A stretch of DNA of 64,000 nt from an uncultured Spartobacteria bacterium (GTDB taxonomy: Bacteria > Verrucomicrobiota > Verrucomicrobiia > Chthoniobacterales > JAATET01): the NCBI GenBank assembly GCA_938011325.1, contig CALLUD010000022.1, forward strand, positions 7,924-71,923, in the 5' to 3' direction. A program made the position numbers and the translations under genes. Below are positions 44,090 through 52,783 of the stretch, one piece after another (within the stretch, counting starts at the first letter, position 1; each line of letters starts with the position of its first letter). The notes under the pieces are model-generated. The model worked only from the letters and a program-made list of their open reading frames with translations, was not told the origin of the DNA and did no database searches.

Positions 44090-44507
44090 ACGGAAAACTC
44101 CGATCACCGGTGACGCGTAGCATCCGTCTCCGCCCGGACGCGAAAAGTTCCCGCCTCGATTCAAACATCTCCAGGAGCAAGGCGAATCGAGCCTCGTAAT
44201 CCTCGCAGCGCACCGAGCCTCCATCGGCTTCGATCCATTGCGGATTCTGCCGCCGCAGCGCATCGTGTATGAGCTGCTGCAACTCCGCCATCGTCTGAAC
44301 TCCGCTCGTCATGACCGTTCGAGTTTCCGTCATGCAACAAGTCAATGCCCCGCCGCCGCGCCACTGATAGGCCCGATGCGCGGCGTTCGCGGTGCCGACG
44401 TGTGGCGCCAGTGCGGCATGAATCTTCTCCAGGTGCTGCTCGAAGATCGGATTCAGCGCCGAGGTGCGCGGCGGAGTGACAAGAGCCGGTCTGCTCACCG
44501 GCTCCAA
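44061..44507 (-). CDS. Protein of unknown function next to tRNA-Phe
   Basis: Up to 148 residues, starting at TTG (44507) or GTG (44498), as no early ATG exists. It contains NPIFEQHLEKIHAALAPHVG, a Gly-Gly-Gly-Ala-Leu-Thr-Cys-Cys patch and ARFALLLEMFESRRELFA near the end. I recognise no family. It starts only 11 bases after the 3' end of tRNA-Phe on the same strand and may be read from the tRNA promoter. The end overlaps the AI-2E transporter gene. Confidence 0.55.
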   Translation of the reverse strand: MEPVSRPALVTPPRTSALNPIFEQHLEKIHAALAPHVGTANAAHRAYQWRGGGALTCCMTETRTVMTSGVQTMAELQQLIHDALRRQNPQWIEADGGSVRCEDYEARFALLLEMFESRRELFASGRRRMLRVTGDRSFPFTEIRRFPE

Positions 44508-44517
44508 CAGAAGAAAA

Positions 44518-44590
44518 TGGCTAGGGAGGGAATCGAACCCCCGACACGAGGATTTTCAGTCCTCTGCTCTGCCAACTGAGCTACCTAGCC
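44518..44590 (-). tRNA. tRNA-Phe (GAA)
   Basis: A 73-base cloverleaf: acceptor GGCTAGG / CCTAGCC with A73, D arm GCTCAGTTGGCAGAGC, anticodon GAA (44555-44557) in loop CTGAAAA, and T arm GGGGGTTCGATTCCCTC (one pair weak). CCA is not encoded, unlike in the initiator tRNA here. Confidence 0.95.
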
Positions 44591-44598
44591 GTCGAGTG

Positions 44599-44627
44599 GA
44601 ACGCAGAGACTAGCGGGCCCTGCGTTC
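44599..44627. other. 8-bp perfect inverted repeat upstream of tRNA-Phe
   Basis: GAACGCAG (44599-44606) and CTGCGTTC (44620-44627) are perfect complements around a 13-base loop, followed on the plus strand by TTT. It lies between tRNA-Phe and the end of the exported-protein gene at 44655 and may end that transcript or be a processing site. Confidence 0.35.
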
Positions 44628-44654
44628 TTTGCAAGCGGGTTCGTGCGGAAAATC

Positions 44655-46349
44655 CTACGGACCTTGCTGACCCGCTTTCTGCGAGCTGATCACCGCCGCG
44701 GCTCCCGCGCCCACCAGCGCGAATGCCTGGGTCATTGTGATCGGTCCGCTGCTCTCGATGAGGTAACCGTCGTCGAGCCGGCGCTGGATGGAGACGATCG
44801 GCTGCAAATGCGAACTGATGGCCTCCGTTTCGGGCAGCTTGGAAATGTCGATGAAGTCCGAGACTCCGGGCATCATTGCCGAGCTGAAGATGATGATCGG
44901 GCGCAGTTGATTGTAGACGCGCTCGAACAATCCCTTCGCATCGACGTAGCCAAACGCCTGCTGCGTTTCGTTCCACATTGGCTTCGCCTCGGCAAAGGAC
45001 TCCGAACTCTCGAGCGTCGGCGCATCCGGCTTCCGGTTCAGCGCCTGCTCGATGTCGCCGCTGGTGAGCGAGCCGAGGAAGAGGCTGTCGCTGATCGCCA
45101 CACACGGATCGACGAGCTGCAAACGTGCGCCGGGAAACTCGATCACCCGCGCTCCGTTCACGTCGCTTTCCGAGGTCTGCAGACCAAATGTCTGACTCAG
45201 CGAATTCAGCGTGTTCTCCGCTTTCGCACGGTCCTTCACGGGCAGGGCGACCATCACACCGGGCACCATCGCGTCGGGCCGCCAGTTCAGGTAAAAACCG
45301 AGCTCGTTGCCGAACACCTCGGAGAGCGCGGCGAGATCGACGCCCAACTCACTCAGCCGGGCCTTCGCTTCGTCCGGGATGGACGACAGGTTGTCCTCGG
45401 AAGTGAGTTTCTTCCAATCGATGACTCCGTTGTAGAATACGGTTGTCTCGGGCGAGGTCAGCTTGATCATCGAATGATCGAGCGAGCCGGTGTCCGGAGG
45501 ATTGCTGACCAGCGCAAACGTCGTCTCGCGCTGCAAGGCGCCGTCGAGTTTCAGCGAACCACCGACCGCCTGAATCTTTCGAATCTCCTCGGCCTGATCC
45601 TCGTTCAACGCTTCGTTCGCTTCCTTGCCGATCGCGACCATCAGCTCGAAGATCGGCTGTGGTTGCACGAACCAGAAAAAGTCCGGTTCCGAAGGCAGGT
45701 GCGACGAGACCTTGCTGAACGATTCCACGCCGGCCAGTGCGGCCTCCTTGTTGCGTCCCGCCGCGCGGTCCATGGCTTCCTTCAACGTCGCATCACTCGT
45801 CGTCACGAAGCCCCACGGTGCGTGCGCCCCGGTAAAGACCGTGAATTTGTCCAATTCGAAGGCCGTGATGGTCTCGCCCTCATATTGCGAGGTGGTCAGC
45901 TTTCCGTCCGGGAAGCGCTTTTGCAGCTCGGCGTGAAAACGCGCCATCGCGCTGTCGAGATCCTTTCGTCCGCCGAAGTAGCGGAAACCCAGAATGGCGT
46001 CGATGCCCTCGGATTCACCCGTTCGCACATCGGTGACGGCGAAAAAGAACCGTCCCGGCTTGAGATTCAGCAAAATCTGCGCCGCCTCCACTCCGCCCTC
46101 GGACGAAAGAACGCGAGAGGACGGCTTTGCGAGAAATTCGCTCACCTGCGGCTCGGCGAGAATCTGCGCCAGCGCGGTGTGCGGCCAGCGGTCCGCGGTG
46201 CGCTTCAAATCGGGGAGCGTAACGTAGGCGACCGTGGATGCGGGCACCAGCTCCGCCCCGTCGTTCACTCCGGCCTTGGGCAGCAGGATCAGGCAAAGAA
46301 TCGCAACCGCCACAGCGATCGCGACGAGGATGAGGATAGCCTTTTTCAT
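44655..46349 (-). CDS. Membrane-anchored extracytoplasmic protein, DUF3352-like
   Basis: The 564-residue protein has one N-terminal membrane helix (MKKAILILVAIAVAVAILC) and a large outside domain. Repeated elements such as DLKRTADRWPHTALAQILAE, GRFFFAVTDVRTG and DNLSSIPDEAKARLSEL with internal symmetry suggest two similar halves; the style resembles DUF3352-type proteins, whose function is not known. The C-terminal end has another short hydrophobic stretch (AFALVGAGAAAVISS). The start MKKAIL (46349) was chosen over an ATG 15 bases upstream. Confidence 0.65.
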   Translation of the reverse strand: MKKAILILVAIAVAVAILCLILLPKAGVNDGAELVPASTVAYVTLPDLKRTADRWPHTALAQILAEPQVSEFLAKPSSRVLSSEGGVEAAQILLNLKPGRFFFAVTDVRTGESEGIDAILGFRYFGGRKDLDSAMARFHAELQKRFPDGKLTTSQYEGETITAFELDKFTVFTGAHAPWGFVTTSDATLKEAMDRAAGRNKEAALAGVESFSKVSSHLPSEPDFFWFVQPQPIFELMVAIGKEANEALNEDQAEEIRKIQAVGGSLKLDGALQRETTFALVSNPPDTGSLDHSMIKLTSPETTVFYNGVIDWKKLTSEDNLSSIPDEAKARLSELGVDLAALSEVFGNELGFYLNWRPDAMVPGVMVALPVKDRAKAENTLNSLSQTFGLQTSESDVNGARVIEFPGARLQLVDPCVAISDSLFLGSLTSGDIEQALNRKPDAPTLESSESFAEAKPMWNETQQAFGYVDAKGLFERVYNQLRPIIIFSSAMMPGVSDFIDISKLPETEAISSHLQPIVSIQRRLDDGYLIESSGPITMTQAFALVGAGAAAVISSQKAGQQGP

Positions 46350-46403
46350 CGCCGCGACTCTCACGCCCGCGAAAGGCTCTGTCGAGCCACAATGCGGGTC
46401 CGC

Positions 46404-47573
46404 TCAGGCGGTTGCCTGTCCGCCTTCCCGAGCGGGCGCCACCTCGCGACGCGGAGGCGCGGCGTCATATCGCCTGCGCACCCAGGTCGCCAGCGGCGCC
46501 TCGACGTAGTGATAGGAAATCGCCGCCACGCCCACGGAAATTGCGATGAGAATGAGACTGCGCGGAAATGCGTAGGCCTCCATCGTGAGGCCCATCTGGT
46601 TCAGCAGCGGCCCGACAAACACGTGCACGAGCACATGGAAGACATACAGGCCGTAGCTGACCTTGCCGATGTAAACGAGCACCGGATTCTCGAAGAAACG
46701 CCCGAGCCAGCCCTTCCAGCCGACGATCGTGCGCAGCATGAGCCAGCCGAGGAAGACGTTCTCGAAGGTGTCGATGACGGAGAACCACGGACTGACAAAC
46801 AGCGCCATGCGAAGCGTCCGAGCAACGATGTAGCAGGCACCGGCGGCAATCCCGATCCACAGCCCCGTGCGGCCCTCCGCGAGCGGGAACGGTTTGTTCG
46901 CCCGCTTCCAGCAAGCGATCAGCGCGCCAAGCGCGAAGCTGTCGATCACCGAGGGCAGCATCACCCAGCGATAGAAGACCGAGGCCTCGATCTTCATGAA
47001 CGTGAACCGGTAAACGAACGCGCCGGCCATCAGCGCAAGCAACGCCCAGGGCAGATACTTGCGCGGCACGATGAGCAGCAGAAACGGCCAGAGCAGGTAG
47101 AATTGCTCCTGCACCGAGAGCGACCACAGGTGCGACGCCGCCCCCGGCCAGTAGTCCATCTTGAGCACGTAGAAGTTGCTCAGGAACGCGGCGTGCCAGT
47201 GCAGCGCTTCGCGATACCCCTCCACGCTGAAGATCGCGGCGATGAGCAGCATGAAGTAAAGACTCGGCGTGAGCCGGACCATGCGTCGTCGGTGAAAGGA
47301 AAAGAGCCCATACCAATACCCGCCCGGTCCCGGGTTCTCGAGTTTCCACAGCGAAAGCGTGATGAGATAGCCGCTCAGCAGGAAAAAAATCCGCACCCCG
47401 GTCGGACCCCAGTCGAGCCAGCCGGGAAGATGCACGCCGAAATGATGCAGCAGCACCGAGAGGATCGCGATGCCGCGCAGGCCGTCGAGCTGCGGCAGAT
47501 ACGACGAGCGTTTTCGCGCCCCGGGCTCGTGAAATGAGGAGGTGACCACAGGGGCCGTTGGCTGCGTGGACAT
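46404..47573 (-). CDS. Acyltransferase 3 family membrane protein (OafA/YrhL-like)
   Basis: The 389-residue inner-membrane protein has about ten hydrophobic segments and the family motifs PQLDGLRGIAILSVLLHHFG with the catalytic His, FFLLSGYLITLSLW, RRRMVRLTPSLYFMLL, and HLWSLSVQEQFYLLWPFLLL. Such enzymes O-acylate surface sugars, for example O-antigen or exopolysaccharide. It ends with a Pro/Arg-rich cytosolic tail. The start MSTQPT (47571-47573) was chosen over an upstream ATG that would overlap more of the divergent region. Confidence 0.92.
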   Translation of the reverse strand: MSTQPTAPVVTSSFHEPGARKRSSYLPQLDGLRGIAILSVLLHHFGVHLPGWLDWGPTGVRIFFLLSGYLITLSLWKLENPGPGGYWYGLFSFHRRRMVRLTPSLYFMLLIAAIFSVEGYREALHWHAAFLSNFYVLKMDYWPGAASHLWSLSVQEQFYLLWPFLLLIVPRKYLPWALLALMAGAFVYRFTFMKIEASVFYRWVMLPSVIDSFALGALIACWKRANKPFPLAEGRTGLWIGIAAGACYIVARTLRMALFVSPWFSVIDTFENVFLGWLMLRTIVGWKGWLGRFFENPVLVYIGKVSYGLYVFHVLVHVFVGPLLNQMGLTMEAYAFPRSLILIAISVGVAAISYHYVEAPLATWVRRRYDAAPPRREVAPAREGGQATA

Positions 47574-47690
47574 CAGAACGAAAGACGATGTTCGGTGCGG
47601 TTTATTCAGCCCGTCCCGATTTGGCAACGTTCATTCCCTCAAAATCAGCTGGTCCCCGACGCAGGATTTCGCGACGATGCGCGGGCCCGG

Positions 47691-48395
47691 ATGCTTCAGG
47701 AAATCGAAAAACTGCTCACCCTCCAGGATCGCGACCAGCGAATCCGCTCCCTCCAACTCGAACTCAAGGCGATTCCCGAGGAGCGCAAGCTCAAGGAAAA
47801 TCAGATCGCGAGTTCCGAGCAACGGCTTGAAGCCGCGAAGAAGCGCATGCGCGAAATCGAGGTCGAGCGCCAGAAGCTCGAGGTCGAGGCGCAGGCCAAG
47901 CGCGACCTCATCGCCCGCTACAAGCAGCAGCAATTCCAGACACGAAAGAACGAGGAATTCGCCGCGCTGGGGCACGAAATCGAAAGTGCCGAGAAGGTCA
48001 TCACGAGCATCGAAGACCGCGAACTCGAGCTCATGGAGGAGGCCGAGAAGCTGAAGCCCGCGGTCGCCGAGGCGGAACGCGAACATCTCGAGGAAAGGAA
48101 AAAGCTCGAGGACCAGATCGCCGAACTCGGTCGCAAGGTCGAGAACATCGAGGCGCGCATTGCGGAGCTGCAAAGCAGTCGCGGCGCGCTCACCGAGGGA
48201 ATCGACGAGGACCTGCTCGATCAATACACGCGGCTTTTCAAGAGCAAGAACGGCCATGCCGTCGTGAGCCTGGAGCACGACACCTGCTCGGGGTGCCACA
48301 TGCGCGTGACGACGCAAACGTCGCTCGCCGTAAGGGCCGGCAAATCCCTCGTGCACTGCCCGAACTGCGGGCGCATTCTCCACGAGCCGGCCTGA
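47691..48395 (+). CDS. Coiled-coil protein with C4 zinc ribbon (DUF164/CT398-like)
   Basis: The 234-residue protein is mostly a long helical hairpin (residues 1-175, rich in Glu/Lys/Arg with heptads) followed by a C4 zinc ribbon: CSGCHMRV and, 21 residues on, CPNCGRIL. This is the layout of Chlamydia CT398 and Helicobacter HP0958, which bind sigma-54 or flagellar and secretion parts. The ATG 47691 starts right at the coiled coil (MLQEIEKLL); an ATG at 47595 is in frame. Confidence 0.87.
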   Translation: MLQEIEKLLTLQDRDQRIRSLQLELKAIPEERKLKENQIASSEQRLEAAKKRMREIEVERQKLEVEAQAKRDLIARYKQQQFQTRKNEEFAALGHEIESAEKVITSIEDRELELMEEAEKLKPAVAEAEREHLEERKKLEDQIAELGRKVENIEARIAELQSSRGALTEGIDEDLLDQYTRLFKSKNGHAVVSLEHDTCSGCHMRVTTQTSLAVRAGKSLVHCPNCGRILHEPA

Positions 48396-48397
48396 TC

Positions 48398-48853
48398 TCA
48401 GTCGATCACGCCCGCGACGACAAACATCGCGAACGCAATCGCGCCCAGCACCGCCGTCGCGACGTGCCAGAGCTGCCAGCGGCGTCCGATTCCGGCCCAG
48501 TCGTGGCCACCGTCGGGAAACGTCGAGAGCTGGAAATCGAGCGGACGCAGAAATCGAAAAAGAATCGCAACGTGCCCCGCGAGGCACAGCCAGCCGATCC
48601 CACCAAGCCAGAACGGCCGCTCGACCATCAAAAGACCAATCGTCGCGGCCGTCGCAGTGGCGAGACCCGCAACGGCAAGTGCCGGCTGCGCGATGCGATA
48701 GCGCCGGCAAACCGCGCGCATCGCAACGATCTGCGTTTCCTGCGGAAGACGCGCCAGTGCCGGATGCGTGCCGAGCAGCAAACCGGTTTCACCGCCCATC
48801 AAAAGCCCGAGCACGAGCAGATTCAGCAATTCGATCCAGCCAAGCGTGTCCAT
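48398..48853 (-). CDS. Four-helix membrane protein, unknown
   Basis: A 151-residue protein starting MDTLGWIELLNLLVLGLL with four hydrophobic segments and a conserved-looking ETGLLLGTHPALARLP. It resembles small DUF-type integral membrane proteins, but I cannot name the family. It starts 4 bases after the citramalate synthase stop codon and is very likely co-transcribed with it. It converges with the zinc-ribbon gene (2-base gap). Confidence 0.65.
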   Translation of the reverse strand: MDTLGWIELLNLLVLGLLMGGETGLLLGTHPALARLPQETQIVAMRAVCRRYRIAQPALAVAGLATATAATIGLLMVERPFWLGGIGWLCLAGHVAILFRFLRPLDFQLSTFPDGGHDWAGIGRRWQLWHVATAVLGAIAFAMFVVAGVID

Positions 48854-48857
48854 CCGG

Positions 48858-50423
48858 TCACGCTCCCTTCGCGACCTGCTGGCCGTAGAACTCGAAACTG
48901 TCAACCAGAGCGCGCCAGCTCGCTTCGATGATGTTGTCCGACACGCCCACGGTGCCCCATTGACGGCGGCCATCCGTCGACTCGATCAACACGCGTGTGC
49001 GTGCCGCCGTGCCCGCCCGGCCATCGACGATACGGACCTTGTAGTCAGTGAGCGAAAGCTGCTCGATCCACGGATAGAACGGCTTCAGCGCCTTTCGCAA
49101 CGCGGCGTCGAGCGCGTTCACCGGGCCGTCACCCTCGGCGACCGTGTATTCCGGCGTGCCGTTCACGCTCAACTTCACCGTCGCCTCGCAGGTCTCCACG
49201 GTGTCCGAGTGGCGATAGGTGCAATGGTATTCCTTGAGTTCGAAAAGCGGTTTCCAGACGCCGAGCGTTTTGCGCACGAGGAGATCGAACGACGCATCCG
49301 CCGCCTCGAATTCCCATCCCTCGTTCTCGAGCCGTTTCACCTCGGCCAGCGTCCTGGCCGCCTCGGGAGCGCCCTTGTCGAGCTCGAAGCCAAGCTCCTT
49401 CGCCTTCGCGAGCACGTTGCTCTGCCCCGACAAATCGGAGACGACGATCGTCTGCCGGTTTCCCACAAGCGACGGGTCGATGTGCTCGTAGCTGCGCGCG
49501 AGTTTTTGCACGGCGTGCACGTGCTGTCCGCCCTTGTGCGTAAACGCGGCGGAACCGACATACGGCGCGCGAATGTTGTGCGGCACGTTCGCCAGCTCGT
49601 CGACAAAGAGGGACAGCTCCCGCAGTCGGGCGAGGTCCGGCACCACCGGCGTGTCCATTTTCAACTGGAGGTTCGCCGCGACCGTCACGAGATCGCAGTT
49701 TCCCACGCGCTCGCCATAGCCGTTGATCGTGCCCTGCACCTGCGTCGCCCCCTCGCCCACGGCGGCCAGTGCGTTCGCGACGCCGAGGCCGCAGTCGTTG
49801 TGCGTGTGAATGCCGACCGATGCGGCGAGCGCGTCCATCGCCGCCCGCGCGGCGGCTCGCACGAAATCCGGCATCGAGCCGCCATTTGTGTCGCACAGCA
49901 CAACGAGGTTGGCACCGTGCTCGTGCGCGGCCTTCAGCGTCTTGAGCGAATATTCGGGATCATCCCGATAGCTGTCGAAGAAATGCTCCGCGTCGTAGAA
50001 GACCTCGCGGCCGTGCTTCTTCAAATACGCGACCGTCTCCGCGATCATCGCGAGATTCTCGTCGAGCGTCACGCCGAGCACCTCGGTCACCTGGATCGGC
50101 CACGTCTTTCCGACAATCGTCACCACCGGCGTCTCGGCTTCGAGCAGCAGCTTCACCTGCGGGTCGTCCTCGACCTTCACGCGGCCGCGCCGGGTCGCCC
50201 CAAACGCCGCCACCTTCGCGTGCCCCCAGTTGCGTCGCCGCGCCTCCTTGAAAAATTCCGCGTCCTTCGGATTCGAGCCGGGAAAGCCCCCCTCGATGTA
50301 ATCGATCCCGAAGGCGTCCAGTTTCTCCGCGACACGAATCTTGTCCTGCACCGAAAAAGAGATGCCGGTGCCCTGCGTGCCATCGCGCAGCGTCGTGTCG
50401 TAGAGTTGAACGGTCTTTTGCAT
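48858..50423 (-). CDS. cimA: (R)-citramalate synthase
   Basis: CimA joins acetyl-CoA and pyruvate, giving a threonine-independent route to isoleucine. The 521-residue protein starts with the HMGL-like barrel motif LYDTTLRDGTQGTGISFSV, has GGFPGSNPKDAEFF, HTHNDCGLGVANALAA and GERVGNCDL, and ends in the LeuA dimer/regulatory domain (about 400-521). Length and the start TVQLYDTTLRDG favour CimA over 2-isopropylmalate synthase. Start ATG 50423 is chosen by family alignment. Confidence 0.9.
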   Translation of the reverse strand: MQKTVQLYDTTLRDGTQGTGISFSVQDKIRVAEKLDAFGIDYIEGGFPGSNPKDAEFFKEARRRNWGHAKVAAFGATRRGRVKVEDDPQVKLLLEAETPVVTIVGKTWPIQVTEVLGVTLDENLAMIAETVAYLKKHGREVFYDAEHFFDSYRDDPEYSLKTLKAAHEHGANLVVLCDTNGGSMPDFVRAAARAAMDALAASVGIHTHNDCGLGVANALAAVGEGATQVQGTINGYGERVGNCDLVTVAANLQLKMDTPVVPDLARLRELSLFVDELANVPHNIRAPYVGSAAFTHKGGQHVHAVQKLARSYEHIDPSLVGNRQTIVVSDLSGQSNVLAKAKELGFELDKGAPEAARTLAEVKRLENEGWEFEAADASFDLLVRKTLGVWKPLFELKEYHCTYRHSDTVETCEATVKLSVNGTPEYTVAEGDGPVNALDAALRKALKPFYPWIEQLSLTDYKVRIVDGRAGTAARTRVLIESTDGRRQWGTVGVSDNIIEASWRALVDSFEFYGQQVAKGA

Positions 50424-50521
50424 TTGAGGAACGGGCAATCTAGGGGAACGCGGCAGCGCGCGCAAGCCGGCGGCGGTTCCGGTTGCCCTGCGTCTCGGCG
50501 ACGGTTTAAGCTGCGTCCGCC

Positions 50522-50881
50522 GTGTTTCAGGTCATCTTCAACAAAATCAGCGCCCACGAAATGGCCCAGCTCCCGAAGGAACTCCAGCTCGAGCTGCTCT
50601 CGGAATTTCACTTCCTGCCCGAGGATCTCGAGAATCTCGACAAGGAGCGCTTCGGCCGGGTGCAGCGCGACGGCAAGCTGCTCTACCGCTATCGCGCCAC
50701 CGATTATCGCATCTATTTCAGTCCTCACGAAAAAGGGATCGAGGTCCATCGCGTGCTGCACAAAAACACGATTCGCGACTTCCTGTTCCGTTCGAACCTG
50801 CCGATGACCGAGGAGGACGAGGCACTCGGCGAGTCGCACGGGTTCTGGGACCTCATTCGCGAGGCCGATACTCAAAAATGA
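50522..50881 (+). CDS. RelE/ParE-fold small protein without visible antitoxin
   Basis: The 119-residue protein starts at GTG 50522 (MFQVIFNKISAHEMAQLP). The segment RVQRDGKLLYRYRATDYRIYF followed by VHRVLHKNTIRDFLFRS matches the C-terminal core of RelE/ParE toxins (RxxVGDYRVxY-like, then the terminal HRRDxY region). No partner antitoxin gene lies next to it. Its stop overlaps the ATG of the class V aminotransferase (ATGA at 50878), so it is more likely a housekeeping fold-relative than a free toxin. Confidence 0.7.
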   Translation: MFQVIFNKISAHEMAQLPKELQLELLSEFHFLPEDLENLDKERFGRVQRDGKLLYRYRATDYRIYFSPHEKGIEVHRVLHKNTIRDFLFRSNLPMTEEDEALGESHGFWDLIREADTQK

Positions 50882-52032
50882 TTCCGTTCCAATCCGAAGC
50901 CGAGCGGCTGGAGCAATTTCCCGTCGCCAAATCCCAGATCTTCACCGGCCACGCGGGCGTCACCGCCCTGCCCCGTTGCGTCGCCGACGCCATGCGCGAC
51001 TACATCACGCGCAGCTGCGAGCAGCATCAGGAGTTCGGTGCGGTGATCAAGGACATGGCGCGCGCGCGGAAGCGCTCGGCGGAGCTGATCGGAGCAAACG
51101 CCGATGAAATCGCCCTCCTCGGCCCGACGTCGCTTGGCCTGAGCCTGTTCGCCAACGGACTCGATTGGAAACCGGGCGACGAGCTGATCTGCTATCAGGA
51201 CGACTATCCCGCAAACGTCTACCCGTGGACGAATCTCCGCCGGCTGGGCGTGGAGGTAAAATTCCTCAAGCCCGAAACTCCGGGCAAAATTACACCGGAG
51301 CTCGTCGAGGCCGCGCTGACTCCGCGCACGAAGATGGTCGCGCTCGCCTCCTGCCATTTCCTCACCGGCTGGCGCATTGACGTCGATGCCATCGGCCGCC
51401 TCCTTCACGAGCGCGGCGTGCTGTTTTCCCTCGATGCGATCCAGACGCTGGGCGCGTTTTCCACGAGGGTGGAGCATGTCGATTTTCTGAGCGCCGATGC
51501 CCACAAATGGCTCCTCGGGCCACTCGCGATCGGGATCGTTTACGTGGCCCGCCGAAACTTCGAACGCTGCCACCCGACCCTGATCGGCGCCTGGAATGTC
51601 CACTCGCCGAATTTCATCACGCAGGATGACATCGCGTTCACCGGGACGGCACAGCGCTACGAGCCCGGCGTGCTGAACACCACCGGCATGTATGGCATGC
51701 TCGCCGCGATCGATCTCCTGCTCGAATGCGGGCTCGACGCCGTCTCGGCGCGCATCCTCGACGTGCGCGACTACCTGCACCGCGCGCTGGAGGAACTCGG
51801 CTTCGAATCCCTCTCCCCGTCACCCGACGAACCGCTTCGGTCGGGCATCCTCACGGTTCGCCATCCCGCCCACGGCTCCGCGCAATTGTTCGCGGCATTC
51901 GAACGCGCGAAGATCACCGCCTCGCTGCGCAACACCCGTTCCGGCGACGCGTGGCTGCGGTTCAGCCCGCACTTCTACAACACCCGCGAGGAAATGGACC
52001 GAATCGTGGCGACGCTGAAGTCCGCAATGTAA
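50878..52032 (+). CDS. PLP-dependent class V aminotransferase (cysteine-desulfurase-like)
   Basis: The 384-residue enzyme has the class V fold: ANADEIALLGPTSLGLSLFA, LASCHFLTGWRIDVDAIG, SLDAIQTLGAF and SADAHKWLLGP with the PLP lysine K210. The Cys loop of NifS/SufS near the C-terminus is absent, so an aminotransferase or lyase role is as likely as desulfurase. It overlaps the RelE-like gene by 4 bases and is followed 4 bases later by crcB. Confidence 0.85.
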   Translation: MIPFQSEAERLEQFPVAKSQIFTGHAGVTALPRCVADAMRDYITRSCEQHQEFGAVIKDMARARKRSAELIGANADEIALLGPTSLGLSLFANGLDWKPGDELICYQDDYPANVYPWTNLRRLGVEVKFLKPETPGKITPELVEAALTPRTKMVALASCHFLTGWRIDVDAIGRLLHERGVLFSLDAIQTLGAFSTRVEHVDFLSADAHKWLLGPLAIGIVYVARRNFERCHPTLIGAWNVHSPNFITQDDIAFTGTAQRYEPGVLNTTGMYGMLAAIDLLLECGLDAVSARILDVRDYLHRALEELGFESLSPSPDEPLRSGILTVRHPAHGSAQLFAAFERAKITASLRNTRSGDAWLRFSPHFYNTREEMDRIVATLKSAM

Positions 52033-52036
52033 CCCG

Positions 52037-52426
52037 ATGCTGCAGACCTATCTGGCGGTGGTGATCGGCGGCGCGATCGGCAGCGGGTTGCGCATGGCGG
52101 CTTCGCAGTGGCTCGCCGCCGCAGCCGGCGAGACGTTTCCGCTCGGCACGCTTTTCGTGAACGTCACCGGCAGCTTCGTCATCGGACTCTTCGGCGGCCT
52201 CACGGAGCCCGACGGTCCGTGGCTCGTCTCTCCGCTGGTCCGGCAGGGCGTCATGGTCGGCATCTGCGGCGGCTACACCACCTTTTCCTCGTTCAGTCTG
52301 CAAACGCTCATGCTCGCGCGCGACGGCGAGTGGCTTTATGCCGGCTTGAACATCGTCCTATCCACCGTGCTGTGCCTAGTCGCCGTCTGGCTCGGCATCG
52401 TTTCCGCCAGGCTTCTGGCCCGCTAG
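52037..52426 (+). CDS. crcB: Fluoride exporter CrcB/Fluc
   Basis: The 129-residue protein with four membrane helices has the Fluc motifs GGAIGSGLRM, GTLFVNVTGSFVIGLFGG and GICGGYTTFSSFS. CrcB dimers pass fluoride out of the cell. It lies between the class V aminotransferase and a DUF190 gene, with 3-4 base gaps; no fluoride riboswitch is visible because the preceding sequence is coding. Confidence 0.93.
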   Translation: MLQTYLAVVIGGAIGSGLRMAASQWLAAAAGETFPLGTLFVNVTGSFVIGLFGGLTEPDGPWLVSPLVRQGVMVGICGGYTTFSSFSLQTLMLARDGEWLYAGLNIVLSTVLCLVAVWLGIVSARLLAR

Positions 52427-52429
52427 ATC

Positions 52430-52783
52430 ATGATCCCCGCCCCCTCCGACGCCACCCTGCTCCGCATCTACCTCGGCGAGTCCGACCACATTGATCATCG
52501 TCCGGTCTACGAGGCGATCGTCCTCAAGGCTCGGGAAATGAAAATGGCGGGCGCCACCGTGCTGCGAGGTCCGCTCGGCTTCGGGGCGAGCGCCCATCTC
52601 CACAGCGCGAAGATTCTCCAGCTCTCCGCCGACCTGCCGATCGTTGTCGAGATTGTCGACGAAGCATCGCGGATCGAGGAGTTCTGGAAGGTCGTGCAGC
52701 CAATGCTCGATGGCGGACTCGCCACCACCGAGCCGGTGCGTGTGCTTGCCTACGGCCCGAAGGGCTCGTCGAGGAACGACTAA
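52430..52783 (+). CDS. DUF190 protein (PII-like fold)
   Basis: The 117-residue protein has the DUF190 pattern: RIYLGESDHIDHRPVYEAIV, LKAREMKMAGATVLRGPLGF and DLPIVVEIVDEASRIEEF. DUF190 often sits next to crcB, as here (3-base gap), and has a PII-like ferredoxin fold; its role is probably regulatory but not settled. It overlaps the convergent cyclophilin gene by 4 bases. Confidence 0.9.
   Translation: MIPAPSDATLLRIYLGESDHIDHRPVYEAIVLKAREMKMAGATVLRGPLGFGASAHLHSAKILQLSADLPIVVEIVDEASRIEEFWKVVQPMLDGGLATTEPVRVLAYGPKGSSRND

Noticed and set aside
44643..47537. A 964-codon plus-strand frame opposite the DUF3352-like and acyltransferase genes
   Set aside because: Antisense shadow; low-complexity charged product.
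50522..50881. A complete toxin-antitoxin module
   Set aside because: Only the RelE-like gene is present; neither neighbour resembles an antitoxin.
52033..52036. Fluoride riboswitch before crcB
   Set aside because: The gap to the preceding gene is 4 bases and the upstream sequence encodes the aminotransferase end, so there is no room for one.
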